Shown one piece after another: positions 32,866-41,327 of a stretch of DNA of 64,000 nt. Each line of letters opens with the position of its first letter. The stretch's first letter is position 1. The translations under genes and the position numbers were made by a program. The stretch is from NCBI GenBank assembly GCA_017418975.1, contig JAFOMG010000028.1:62001-126000 (forward strand). The letters run 5' to 3'. The notes beneath the pieces are model-generated. The model was not told where the DNA came from. It did not search any database and was given only the letters and a program-made list of their open reading frames with translations. This stretch comes from Sphingomonas sp. Lineage in GTDB: Bacteria; Pseudomonadota; Alphaproteobacteria; Sphingomonadales; Sphingomonadaceae.

Positions 32866-35800
32866 GCGGGCTCCACCTCTTCTGCCGGCAGGTCGGGCGC
32901 CGGCTCCGCAGCCGGGACCTTTCCGGCAAGATAGGCATGTATGATCTTCCGAACAAAGGCTTCGACGTCTTCCAGCGTCGGTTTGTGGCCCAGGAGCGGC
33001 TTCTGCAGTTCGGCAGCGTGCTTCTTGAACCAGAGCTGCAACGTTGCCGTTTCGCGTCGGCGCCGCTCCTTGATGCTTTCCCTGCGTTTCGACGTCATCC
33101 GGCGTTTCACGCCGGCCATTTCCTCATTTATTCCACGGGCGCCCATCTGGGCCTTGCCGAAGGCCGCGGGATGGATGCTGTCCGGCCCCACGACTTCCTC
33201 GATCGACATGCCGGCCGGTCCCTGCATCATGTCGATCGCCATCACCGAATAGACGAGGTCGCGTGGCCGGTGGCTCGGCTCCTTCGCCATGAGCAGTCCG
33301 CAGAGCTCGACGAGTTCGTTCTGGTGCGGCTGGGCGTCGGGCGGAAGGGGCTGGTTGCGCATCATGGCGTCGAGCCATTGGCCGACCGGCTTGCCCTTGA
33401 GCAGGTCGCGCAGCTGATCATATTTGCGGCCTTTCGGGCCGATGCCCCCCGGACCTATGCCTTGCCAGCCCAGCCATCCCCCATAAGGCGCCTGTTCCGG
33501 GCTGTGTCCGAACGCGAGCGGCGCCCCGTTTGAATCCTTGGACATGGCGATCTCCGCGCGCGCCTTCCCGCGTGCCTTTTGGTCGAGCAGCGCGGCAGCG
33601 CCTCTCCCGATCTTGGAACTGGCCGTGAGATCCAGCTTCTCGACCTGCTGCGACGATGCCTTTCGATCGCCCCATGGCTTCTGGACCTCCATGGTCACGT
33701 TTTCGTGCGGCGCTGCCTCGACCTCCGGCATTGCGTCGGCAATGAGGTCGCCCGCGATGTTCTCGATGACCTTGAAGACCTCGGCGTCCTCGAACTCCCA
33801 GCCTTCGGCCAGCACGACCCTGGGGTTGATCGCCGCGATGATCTTGCCGTTCTCGAGCGTGAGCGAGGTCAGGCGGTAGCGCAGGCGCCAGGCGAGCAGC
33901 AGCGGCTTCAGCTGCTTGGCGGTGATGCCGCGCTTCAGCAGCGCGTTGACGATCGGCCGCAGGCTCGCGGCCGCCCGGTCGAGATCGCGCTGCTTCTCCT
34001 CCGGGGTGCGCTTGTCGGTTTTCCTGATGACCTTGTTGATGGCCGCATCGGCCTTTCCGGAAAGGAAGGCGATGCCCTTCTTCACCAGCCCGGCCGCCTT
34101 GCCGATGATCCAGTCGATCGCGGCATTCACCGGCGCGCGCAGCTGTGCGATCACGTTGCGGATCTTGTCCGAGATGCCGCCAAGGTTGAGCAGGCTGGCG
34201 AGGAACCCGATCGCGACGGGGACGAGCCGGGCGAGCGCATCCTCCACCGCCTGCGCCATCGCCGTGAGATTGCCGCGCACGATCGCGCCCAGCGTGTCGA
34301 GGATGGCATTGATCAGGGACGCGATCTGCGCGGCGCGCTCGACGAAGAACTTCACGATGTCGTAGATCGCCATGCACGCCTTGATGAAGGCGGCTGCCGG
34401 GTTGAGCAGCGAGAGCACCCATTTGATGCCGGCGAAGATGATCTTCTCCTTCACCCAGTCGCCGACCTGGGTGAGGATCATCTCCTTGATATCGCCGATC
34501 TTCTCGACCAGCATCTTCCACAGCCCGGCCGGCCCCTCGTTAACCAGGACCTGGAAGATCTCCCAGCCCTTCTCGAGATAGGCGACGGTGTCCGCGCCGA
34601 GCACCTTGACGGCGCGGGCGCGGATATTCTCCCAGGTGAGGCCGAGGACCTGCAGGACCAGGTCGACGATCCCCTTGAGGTCGAAGGTCTCCGGCAACTT
34701 GATGCCGGCGCCCTCGATCGCTCCGAACAGCCAATCGAGCAGGCCCTTCTTCAGATACCCGCCGATGCGCGCCATGAAGCCTTCGAGCCCGGCCATGATC
34801 CCGTTGATGAGATTGCCGAGAAAGCCGATCGGATCGTCGATGATCGCCGAGACGACCTGCGCCGCACGCGCGAGGACATCGAGGAGGAAGTCCTTGAACG
34901 CGATGATTTTCTTGATGATGCCGACCGTGGCGTCGTAGATTCGCTGCCACAGGCTCTTGTTCTCGGCGCGCAGTTTCTCTTCGAGCGCGGCGACTCGCTT
35001 CTGGGACTCGCGATACTGGTCGACCAGCTGGGTGACCATCGCATCGCGCCTGGCGTCGATCTCGCCGTCCATCGCGTCGAACTCGGAGCCGATCGCGAGC
35101 CGGGCCTCGTCGCCGTAGCGCCTGCTTTCGCCGGTGAGGCCGTTGACGAGATCGTCGACCTCCTTGCGGCCCCGCTCGACCCGCATCTTGGCGAGGGCGA
35201 GGCGATTCTCGATGACATAGGCGACGTCGTCGATCGTCTGCGAAACGATCCGGTCATATTCCCGGCGGCCGACCACGAACGCCGTCTCGATCAGCTCCTC
35301 CCAGTCGTCGCCCCAGTTGGTCAGCCAGTTCCAGGCGCCGCCCTTGTGCTCCTCGAAGGAGGCCTCATAGGCTTTCTCGGCCAGGGCCAGGCCGCCCGCG
35401 AAGCAGGTCTTCGCGCTCGCCTCCATGTCCGTGAGGATCTGCAGCACGTCCTGGCGGGTCTTGTTCTTGATGCCTTCGACGAGGCCGGTGACGCGCTCGC
35501 GTTCCTTCGCCTCGGCCGACTTGGTCGCGGCCTGCGCGCCGGCGACCGTGCCGAGTCCGGCATCGCGCGAGCCGTGGATCGTGGCGAGGCCGCCCGAGAG
35601 CATCGCGGCGGTCTGGCCGTGCTGCCCGGTCAGGATACCCGACTGCCCGGCCTCGAACTGCTGCGCGCGCTGCGCCTCCTCGCGCTCGGCATTCTCGCGC
35701 TGCTGCAGCGTGGCCGTGAAGTCCGGTTCGTTGGATCGGGCCATCTGCTGCTTGGTCACGCCCGCATCGGCCATTGCGCGGTCGGTCTCGGTGCGATCTC

Positions 35801-36722
35801 CGGACAGGTCCGGCGGCGGGGCGGATTGCGGCACGGCGGGGCCGGCGGCGACGGGGGCGGGGGCCGGGCCGGCCGCTTCCGGCACGAGCTCGACCGCGGG
35901 CAAGCCCGGCAGCTTGTCGGCCCGCACCTCGGACTTGGGGTCCGCGGCGGCCGGGAGCCCGCCCGTGGTTTCATCGGTCTGGGTGCCGAGTTCGCTGGCC
36001 AGCGCGGCATTGGCGTCATCGGCGCCGTGATTCATCGCCCGTTTGGCGGCCTCGGCATTGGTCGGCTTGGGCAGCGCGGCCTGGAGTGCCTTTTTGAGCT
36101 TGTCGCGAAAGCTCTCGACCGGCTTGGTTTCCGCCGTCGCGATGGCGATGACGGTCGCCTGCGCCGCGCCGCGCATCCGTTCGATCGCGGGATTCCTGCC
36201 GGCGGCCTGGGCCATGGCGGCGGCGGGGCCGGCAGTGCCGTGCGCGCGGGCCTTGCGCGCACGCGCGCGGACCTGTGTCGCGACCGGTGCGACCGCTTCG
36301 GCCGGGCTTGGCGCGGCGGCGGTTTCGGCGGGCTCGGCGCTCGGGGCCGGCGTCGCGCCCCGGGCGGCAGGATCACCACCCTTGGCCGCGGGGGTGGCGA
36401 CCTCCGGAGCAGGGGCTTTCGCGCCCATGATCGCATGCCCGGCGTCCGCCGGCGGCGCGGCGCCGGGAGCCGGCGGTTCCCCAGCCGGCGCGGGGGCCAC
36501 GCGCTTGGGGTCTCCGCGCCGGCCCTCGGTGACGGGACGCTGGGCCTGTTCGGCATTCCGGCCGGCGACGGCACGCAATACCAGCTGCGCGCCCTGGTTG
36601 CCGAACCGGCGTTGCAGCCCCGCGGGCGAGAAGCTGTCCGCACGGCGCGCGCCAGCCGACGCCGCGAGCGTCAGCGCCGCCCTGACCGGAGGCGCGCGAC
36701 TGGCTTCCCGCTCACGGCGCAC
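32862..36722 (-). CDS. 1286-aa multidomain protein of the injection system (putative cargo/effector or tape measure)
   Basis: The N-terminus contains FSPAGLQRRFGNQG, resembling the LQRxxGN motif found at the start of many eCIS-associated toxins. About 300 residues of Ala/Pro-rich disorder and Gln/Glu-rich coiled coil follow. At roughly 560-900 there is a long stretch of amphipathic and hydrophobic helices (IGFLGNLINGIMAGLEGF, IIFAGIKWVLSLLNPAAAFI) that could insert in or cross membranes. The C-terminal 270 residues (from about HENVTMEVQKPWG) match nothing I recognise and end in a very basic helix (RRMTSKRRESIKERRRRE). No DUF4157 HExxH was seen. It may be a loaded toxin, a tape measure, or both. 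Confidence 0.65.
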   Translation of the reverse strand: MRREREASRAPPVRAALTLAASAGARRADSFSPAGLQRRFGNQGAQLVLRAVAGRNAEQAQRPVTEGRRGDPKRVAPAPAGEPPAPGAAPPADAGHAIMGAKAPAPEVATPAAKGGDPAARGATPAPSAEPAETAAAPSPAEAVAPVATQVRARARKARAHGTAGPAAAMAQAAGRNPAIERMRGAAQATVIAIATAETKPVESFRDKLKKALQAALPKPTNAEAAKRAMNHGADDANAALASELGTQTDETTGGLPAAADPKSEVRADKLPGLPAVELVPEAAGPAPAPVAAGPAVPQSAPPPDLSGDRTETDRAMADAGVTKQQMARSNEPDFTATLQQRENAEREEAQRAQQFEAGQSGILTGQHGQTAAMLSGGLATIHGSRDAGLGTVAGAQAATKSAEAKERERVTGLVEGIKNKTRQDVLQILTDMEASAKTCFAGGLALAEKAYEASFEEHKGGAWNWLTNWGDDWEELIETAFVVGRREYDRIVSQTIDDVAYVIENRLALAKMRVERGRKEVDDLVNGLTGESRRYGDEARLAIGSEFDAMDGEIDARRDAMVTQLVDQYRESQKRVAALEEKLRAENKSLWQRIYDATVGIIKKIIAFKDFLLDVLARAAQVVSAIIDDPIGFLGNLINGIMAGLEGFMARIGGYLKKGLLDWLFGAIEGAGIKLPETFDLKGIVDLVLQVLGLTWENIRARAVKVLGADTVAYLEKGWEIFQVLVNEGPAGLWKMLVEKIGDIKEMILTQVGDWVKEKIIFAGIKWVLSLLNPAAAFIKACMAIYDIVKFFVERAAQIASLINAILDTLGAIVRGNLTAMAQAVEDALARLVPVAIGFLASLLNLGGISDKIRNVIAQLRAPVNAAIDWIIGKAAGLVKKGIAFLSGKADAAINKVIRKTDKRTPEEKQRDLDRAAASLRPIVNALLKRGITAKQLKPLLLAWRLRYRLTSLTLENGKIIAAINPRVVLAEGWEFEDAEVFKVIENIAGDLIADAMPEVEAAPHENVTMEVQKPWGDRKASSQQVEKLDLTASSKIGRGAAALLDQKARGKARAEIAMSKDSNGAPLAFGHSPEQAPYGGWLGWQGIGPGGIGPKGRKYDQLRDLLKGKPVGQWLDAMMRNQPLPPDAQPHQNELVELCGLLMAKEPSHRPRDLVYSVMAIDMMQGPAGMSIEEVVGPDSIHPAAFGKAQMGARGINEEMAGVKRRMTSKRRESIKERRRRETATLQLWFKKHAAELQKPLLGHKPTLEDVEAFVRKIIHAYLAGKVPAAEPAPDLPAEEVEPA

Positions 36723-36725
36723 GCA

Positions 36726-37664
36726 TCAGGCCTTGGGCTTGTTGCCTTCAGTCTCTTTTTTTACTTGCGGTGCAGCGGTGCTGGAGGCCGTTATATTCGC
36801 CGTCTGCTGCTCGGCCGCCGCGAGCCGGTCTTCCGCCTGGCGGTAGCGATCATCGAGCGCGCCCAGGCAGCTGATCGGCTTCACCCATTTCCGCCCGCCC
36901 TGGGCCGCGACGAGGCTCGGGTGATTGATCGAGTCCTTGACGATGCCGTGGCCGTTGACCTCCAGAACCGCGATGATCACCCAGGGGGCGGCGCAGCTGT
37001 CGCAGTCCGGGCACTCCTCCATGCAGTCGCACAGGCCTTGGGAGCTTTGCGAGGTGTTCGCGGACCCGGTCTCGCCAGCATGGGGATAGGGCGTCGGTGG
37101 AGTCATGCATGCGCCGGCCGGTGCCGCGGGAAATGCCTGGATCAGGATATGGTCGCGCTGGCGGGTGCACTGTTGCCGGGCGCCGTCGCCTGAGCCGCAG
37201 CCAGAGCCAGAGCCACAGCCACAGCCACAGCCACAGCCGTCTTGCCGTCCCGAAGGTTCGGCGGCCCGCTCGCGCCGGATCGCGATGAAGCGCGTTTCTT
37301 TCTTGTCGTCCACGGGGCGACCGCAGGGATCGGGCGCGAGATCGAGCTTCACTTCCCGGCACAGTTCGATCGGATAGCCGTCGCAGCCGAGCGCGACGCC
37401 TTGGGCGATGCTGACGAAATAGCCGCGCTCCGACTGTTCCTTGGCGTTCGTTTCCTGGGGCCGGCCCTCATTGGGATCGGTGACCTTGAACCCGCAGACG
37501 ATGCCGCAGCCGAAATAGGATCGCAGCAGCACCTGCACGACCGATAGCGGATAGTGCATCGCTGCCTGGAGATCGTCCGCAGTCACCAGCATGCCGTCCG
37601 TGAACTGTACCGCCTCGGTCGAGGATGGCCGGCTCACTCTGCTCTTGATGATGGTTTGGCTCAT
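36726..37664 (-). CDS. Cys-rich injection-system protein with a Cys-Gly repeat (312 aa)
   Basis: The N-terminal 45 residues (VQFTDGMLVTADDLQAAMHY then GCGIVCGFKV) match a domain found in eCIS gene clusters and shared with the next upstream gene (NQMLTAQQLQ...GRGVIFGFAV). The centre has a GCGCGCGCGSGSGCGSG run, then a Cys cluster (LCDCMEECPDCDSC) that could bind metal or form disulphides. The start at 37664 is preferred because GGAAGGA lies 10 bases upstream, while the ATG at 37673 is too close. Its function is unknown; it may be a baseplate accessory. Confidence 0.6.
   Translation of the reverse strand: MSQTIIKSRVSRPSSTEAVQFTDGMLVTADDLQAAMHYPLSVVQVLLRSYFGCGIVCGFKVTDPNEGRPQETNAKEQSERGYFVSIAQGVALGCDGYPIELCREVKLDLAPDPCGRPVDDKKETRFIAIRRERAAEPSGRQDGCGCGCGCGSGSGCGSGDGARQQCTRQRDHILIQAFPAAPAGACMTPPTPYPHAGETGSANTSQSSQGLCDCMEECPDCDSCAAPWVIIAVLEVNGHGIVKDSINHPSLVAAQGGRKWVKPISCLGALDDRYRQAEDRLAAAEQQTANITASSTAAPQVKKETEGNKPKA
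37201..37236 (-). repeat. Hexanucleotide microsatellite inside a coding region
   Basis: Six tandem CCA(C/G)AG units on the plus strand encode the alternating Cys/Ser-Gly run of the 312-aa protein. Six-base units keep the reading frame when copy number changes, so the length of the Cys-Gly tract can vary without inactivating the gene. Confidence 0.8.
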
Positions 37665-37682
37665 GACCGTCATTCCTTCCGG

Positions 37683-39116
37683 CTAGAATTTATGGGGTGA
37701 CGCGGGGGGCGCCGGCTTGGGCGTCGGTTTGGGCTTGGGCTGGCTGGGGGCCTTCGAGGCGTAGGGCCCGAACGCGAAGACCGCGTAGAAATCGTCTCCC
37801 GGCTGGCTCTGCCTGGGCGAGACGGGATCGTAGAAGAGCGGCGCGGCGTCGAGCATGTTGCGGCACGCGTCGCGCAGCATCTGGCCCCGGATCGTCAGCT
37901 CGATCCTGCCGCCTTCACGGAAATGGGAACGGCTGGCGAGTTCGCTTTCGATCCAGCTCCGGTCGATGAACAGCCGGAACCTGGTTTCGAACGCGCCGTC
38001 GCCGATCGGCACCGGGAACGCCGGAATACGCCGCGCCAGCAGATAGTCGGAATCCTTCTCCCAATAGACCGAGGTGAGGAAGACCGAGGCCGGGTGGACG
38101 GTCCGGACGTCGATCGGCTTGGTGAAGGTGATCGTCATGCCGTCGGGATCGCGCATGGCGGATTCAAGGTCGGCCCAGGGCACGTCATGCTTCCAGTCCT
38201 GCCTGGCGGGATCGACGAGCCAGTCCTGCCAGCTCAGCGATTCCACCCGGGCGAGATCATCCTGGCAGCCGCGGATCAACTCGTAGAGGAGCGGCGTGCG
38301 ATGGACATAGGGCCGGGCGGCGCAGGTCTCGCCGATGGCGGCGAAGCCCCAGCGTTCCTCGCAACCTTCCTGGGCGAGGTCGGCGGCCCACACACAGCCG
38401 ATCGGGATGCCCGCGGCGGGATCGTACCAGAGGTCGCTGCATTCGATCTGGCAAAGCTCGCCCGGGGGTTCGCAAGCCGTGGCCAGATCATCGGGAACCG
38501 GGAGCTTGTCGCCGCCCGAAGCGGTCCTCGCGCAGATATAATCGTCCCAGCTCGTGCAGCCGGAATGGTCGGGGCAGCTGCGCTCGGCATGGTCGCAGCC
38601 CTCGGCGAGCGAGAACAGGACGCCTTCCTCATCCCATTCCGCATGGTCGGCGCAGGGACCGCAACCGCCCTTGCGGACGCGCCGCTCGGCGTAATGGACG
38701 AGCAGGGTATGGGCCCCGCCGCAGCGCTTGCGCCCGACGAGATCGCGGTAGCGCAACATGCCGGCCGGCCAGCGGAGCAGTCGTCCATGCCGGTCGAGCG
38801 CCATCCCGCAACTGATGTCCAGCCTGGTCGAGCCGGCCCAGACCCAGCCGCGCTGGCGCCGTTCGGCCAGCTCTTTCTGTGCGCCTTTCGCTAGGCTGTT
38901 CCGCTCGTACTGCTCCTCCTCGCATTTGCGCTCGCCGGGAGTGACGGCGAAACCGAAGATCACGCCCCTCCCGTGCAAGGCGCGCATCAGCATCGCGCTA
39001 TGCTCGCGCTGGCCGTTCAGCAGGGTCTGCAGCTGCTGGGCGGTGAGCATCTGGTTCGGCGAGAACCGGGGCCGCCTGGTCCAGCGCTGCGGCGATGCAA
39101 GATCGGCTTCGATCAT
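37683..39116 (-). CDS. Cys-rich injection-system protein related to its neighbour (477 aa)
   Basis: Opens with RFSPNQMLTAQQLQTLLNGQ and GRGVIFGFAVTPGE, the same N-terminal domain as the 312-aa protein. It then has many Cys (GGCGPCADHAEW, GCDHAERSCPDHSGCTSW, LCQIECSDLWY, GCVW, GCEERWGF), a beta-rich C-terminal half and a Pro/Lys-rich tail. The ATG at 39116 follows AAGGAGAG; a longer open frame upstream has no coding signal. The family is found in phage-tail-like clusters but has no defined role. Confidence 0.6.
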   Translation of the reverse strand: MIEADLASPQRWTRRPRFSPNQMLTAQQLQTLLNGQREHSAMLMRALHGRGVIFGFAVTPGERKCEEEQYERNSLAKGAQKELAERRQRGWVWAGSTRLDISCGMALDRHGRLLRWPAGMLRYRDLVGRKRCGGAHTLLVHYAERRVRKGGCGPCADHAEWDEEGVLFSLAEGCDHAERSCPDHSGCTSWDDYICARTASGGDKLPVPDDLATACEPPGELCQIECSDLWYDPAAGIPIGCVWAADLAQEGCEERWGFAAIGETCAARPYVHRTPLLYELIRGCQDDLARVESLSWQDWLVDPARQDWKHDVPWADLESAMRDPDGMTITFTKPIDVRTVHPASVFLTSVYWEKDSDYLLARRIPAFPVPIGDGAFETRFRLFIDRSWIESELASRSHFREGGRIELTIRGQMLRDACRNMLDAAPLFYDPVSPRQSQPGDDFYAVFAFGPYASKAPSQPKPKPTPKPAPPASPHKF

Positions 39117-39133
39117 GATGTCTCTCCTTTTGC

Positions 39134-41326
39134 TCAGGCGAGCCGGCGGACGCCGTCGAGCGCCGCGCTGCCGTCGATGGTGAAGGGGGATGGGCACGGA
39201 CTCGGCAGGCGCCAGAGGCCGATCGCGGTTTCCGCGCCGAGCGCGATGCGGCCGGTATCGTCGAGGCGGCCGGTATCCCGCGTCTCGGTGCCGCTGTCGT
39301 CCGCGAGCCGCCAGCCGCGATCGAGCCGGCCGACCCGGGGCCTCCGCCCCGCCCGGGCGACGCGCAGGTCGATCCGGCAATGGGCGGGGACGAACATTGC
39401 CAGCAGCTGCTCGACGATCGGAAGGACCACCTCCTCGGTGCCGGGCTCGAGCGCAATGCCGATCCGCACCAGCCCGCAACGGGCGCGCAGCATGCGGTCG
39501 ACATCGCTGCAAAAGGCGCCGACCGGCTCCTCGCCGAGCCGCATGCCGCTGCCCGGCCGGAAGCCGCGGGGCAGGCGGGTGACGATGCGCGTATCGCGGC
39601 CGAGCCGGGGCGCGAGACGGATCGGGGCGGTGCCGAGCACCCAGAATTCGGCGGACCCGGCCACGTCTTCGATGGTCACCGGGCCATGACCGGTGACGAT
39701 CTTCAGCATGGTGCGCAGCGCGCGGATCGTCCCGCGACCGGCGAGCAGGCATCCGGCCGCCTTCAGCAAGTCGCGCTGGACCGCGCTCTTCAGGCCCATG
39801 GTCGGCGGGAAACCGAGCCAGCCGAGCAGCCAGGGCAGGCGTTCCGCGGCGGCGGTTTCGGGATGTATCTGTGCCGGCAGCCGGTCGATCGCTTCGTCGA
39901 TCCCGCCGTACAGCGTCTCGAACGGCGCCAGGAACCGGCGCAGCTGCGCCGCCGATACGGGATCGTCGCGATAGATGGCGGGCAGGTCGTCGAGCCACGA
40001 CCGGTCCGGATAGCGGACCTTCAGCAGCCGCATCGACGCGGGCCCGGTGCCGGCCGCACAGCCAAGCTCCAGTCGCAGCCACAGATAGGGAGCCGTGATC
40101 CCGTCGAGCAGGAGCTGCAGAACCTGCTGGCCGCCCTCGCCCTTGTAGAGCTGTTGGCGCCGCTCGACTTCGGGGCTCTCGAACAGCGTCTCGATCCGCG
40201 CGACACGGGCGGCGACGGGAAGCGCGGGATCGGTCAGGAGCTGCTCGAAGCGCTCCACGACCGTCTCCGACGAAGAACTGAAGATCGTCGCCGTCAATTG
40301 CGCGCCTCTTGGCAGTTCGACGGTCATCTCGGCGCGGTTCCAGCCGCTCGGCGTTCCGGGCGGCGAGCGCAGTACCGGGGTGATGAAACTGGCTGAAAGG
40401 CCCGGGGCCTGGCCGTTATCGGCGGTTGCCGGGAGCAGCCGATAGAGCCCGTCGGCCGCGCAGGCGATGAGGTCGCGCTGCCAGATCAGGCCGGTCAGCG
40501 CCATCGGCGCCGTGGCCGGTCCGTTCAGCACCAGCGCCTGCCGCGCGGTCTCGGCCCCGTCGGCGGACACCGCGAGCAGGGTGCCCGGAACCTCGGCCGT
40601 GGCGAGCCGGAAGCCGCCCTGATCGTCGATGGCGATCCAGGCCGGCAACGCCTCCCCCGCATCGGTGCCGCTTTCCCGCAGCAGCGGAAAGATCAGCGGC
40701 GGGTGCACCATGCCGGTGGCGAGATCGACCAGGTGCAGCCGCCACGCGTGCTCGCCATCCGCGGCGTCGAGGATCGCCAGCCGCTGCCGCGCCGGATCGC
40801 AGGCGAGCGCGCGAGGCGCGCGGACCTCGGGGAGCCTGATCGGCCGCCGGCGGAACCGGCCGTGCGAGTCGATCCGGCGCGCCGCGACGCCTTGCTTCCC
40901 CTGAGCCAGCAGCCACAGGCCGTCGCGGCCGTCCGGAGCGCTGGCGACCACCTCGCCCGCATCGACCGCGCCGAGCTCCTGCAAGCTGCGCGCGGCGAAC
41001 CGGTGGAGGTGGCGCCGGTCCCGGACCCAGAGGATCGTCGGTCCCGCATGGATCGCGACCGGGGCATGGACGGCGATGCGGCCCTGCGGCTCGGCGCCGA
41101 AATCGTGCAGGGTGACCAGCTCGCCCGTCCCTGGTTCGAGCCAGCACAGCCTGTCGCGCGGCCCGGGTGCGGCGAGAATGCCGGGGCCGGGCGGCGGGAT
41201 GCGGTGCGGCACCAGTGGCTGCTCGGCAAGGAGAGCGTCGTGCCGAACGGCGAAGCCCCGCATGGCGCCGGCGCGCCAATGGCCGGCGGCGTCGAAGCGA
41301 TAGGAGCGTTCGCCGGGACGGCTCAT
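39134..41326 (-). CDS. Tail protein of the P2 gpI / Afp12 type with an N-terminal beta-propeller-like region
   Basis: A 730-residue protein. Residues 460-660 match the phage-tail domain (DRSWLDDLPAIYRDDP, RRFLAPFETLYGGIDEAIDR, LPWLLGWLGF) that links baseplate wedge to fibres in contractile tails. The first 300 residues contain repeated blade-like sequences (RLCWLEPGTGELVTLHDFG, TILWVRDRRHLHRFA, GLWLLAQGKQGVAARRID, RLAILDAADGEHAWRLHLVD), suggesting a propeller. One base separates its start from the previous stop. Confidence 0.8.
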   Translation of the reverse strand: MSRPGERSYRFDAAGHWRAGAMRGFAVRHDALLAEQPLVPHRIPPPGPGILAAPGPRDRLCWLEPGTGELVTLHDFGAEPQGRIAVHAPVAIHAGPTILWVRDRRHLHRFAARSLQELGAVDAGEVVASAPDGRDGLWLLAQGKQGVAARRIDSHGRFRRRPIRLPEVRAPRALACDPARQRLAILDAADGEHAWRLHLVDLATGMVHPPLIFPLLRESGTDAGEALPAWIAIDDQGGFRLATAEVPGTLLAVSADGAETARQALVLNGPATAPMALTGLIWQRDLIACAADGLYRLLPATADNGQAPGLSASFITPVLRSPPGTPSGWNRAEMTVELPRGAQLTATIFSSSSETVVERFEQLLTDPALPVAARVARIETLFESPEVERRQQLYKGEGGQQVLQLLLDGITAPYLWLRLELGCAAGTGPASMRLLKVRYPDRSWLDDLPAIYRDDPVSAAQLRRFLAPFETLYGGIDEAIDRLPAQIHPETAAAERLPWLLGWLGFPPTMGLKSAVQRDLLKAAGCLLAGRGTIRALRTMLKIVTGHGPVTIEDVAGSAEFWVLGTAPIRLAPRLGRDTRIVTRLPRGFRPGSGMRLGEEPVGAFCSDVDRMLRARCGLVRIGIALEPGTEEVVLPIVEQLLAMFVPAHCRIDLRVARAGRRPRVGRLDRGWRLADDSGTETRDTGRLDDTGRIALGAETAIGLWRLPSPCPSPFTIDGSAALDGVRRLA

Positions 41327-41327
41327 C

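Noticed and set aside
32862..36722. DUF4157-type metallopeptidase eCIS toxin
   Set aside because: No HExxH-type motif was found in the protein; only the short LQRxxGN-like leader is shared.
33579..37193. A 1204-codon open frame on the plus strand opposite the 1286-aa gene
   Set aside because: It is a mirror of the GC-rich codon pattern of the real gene, has Arg/Asp/Gly-dominated composition and no recognisable domain; the minus-strand gene has an overlap-coupled neighbour and clear domain structure.
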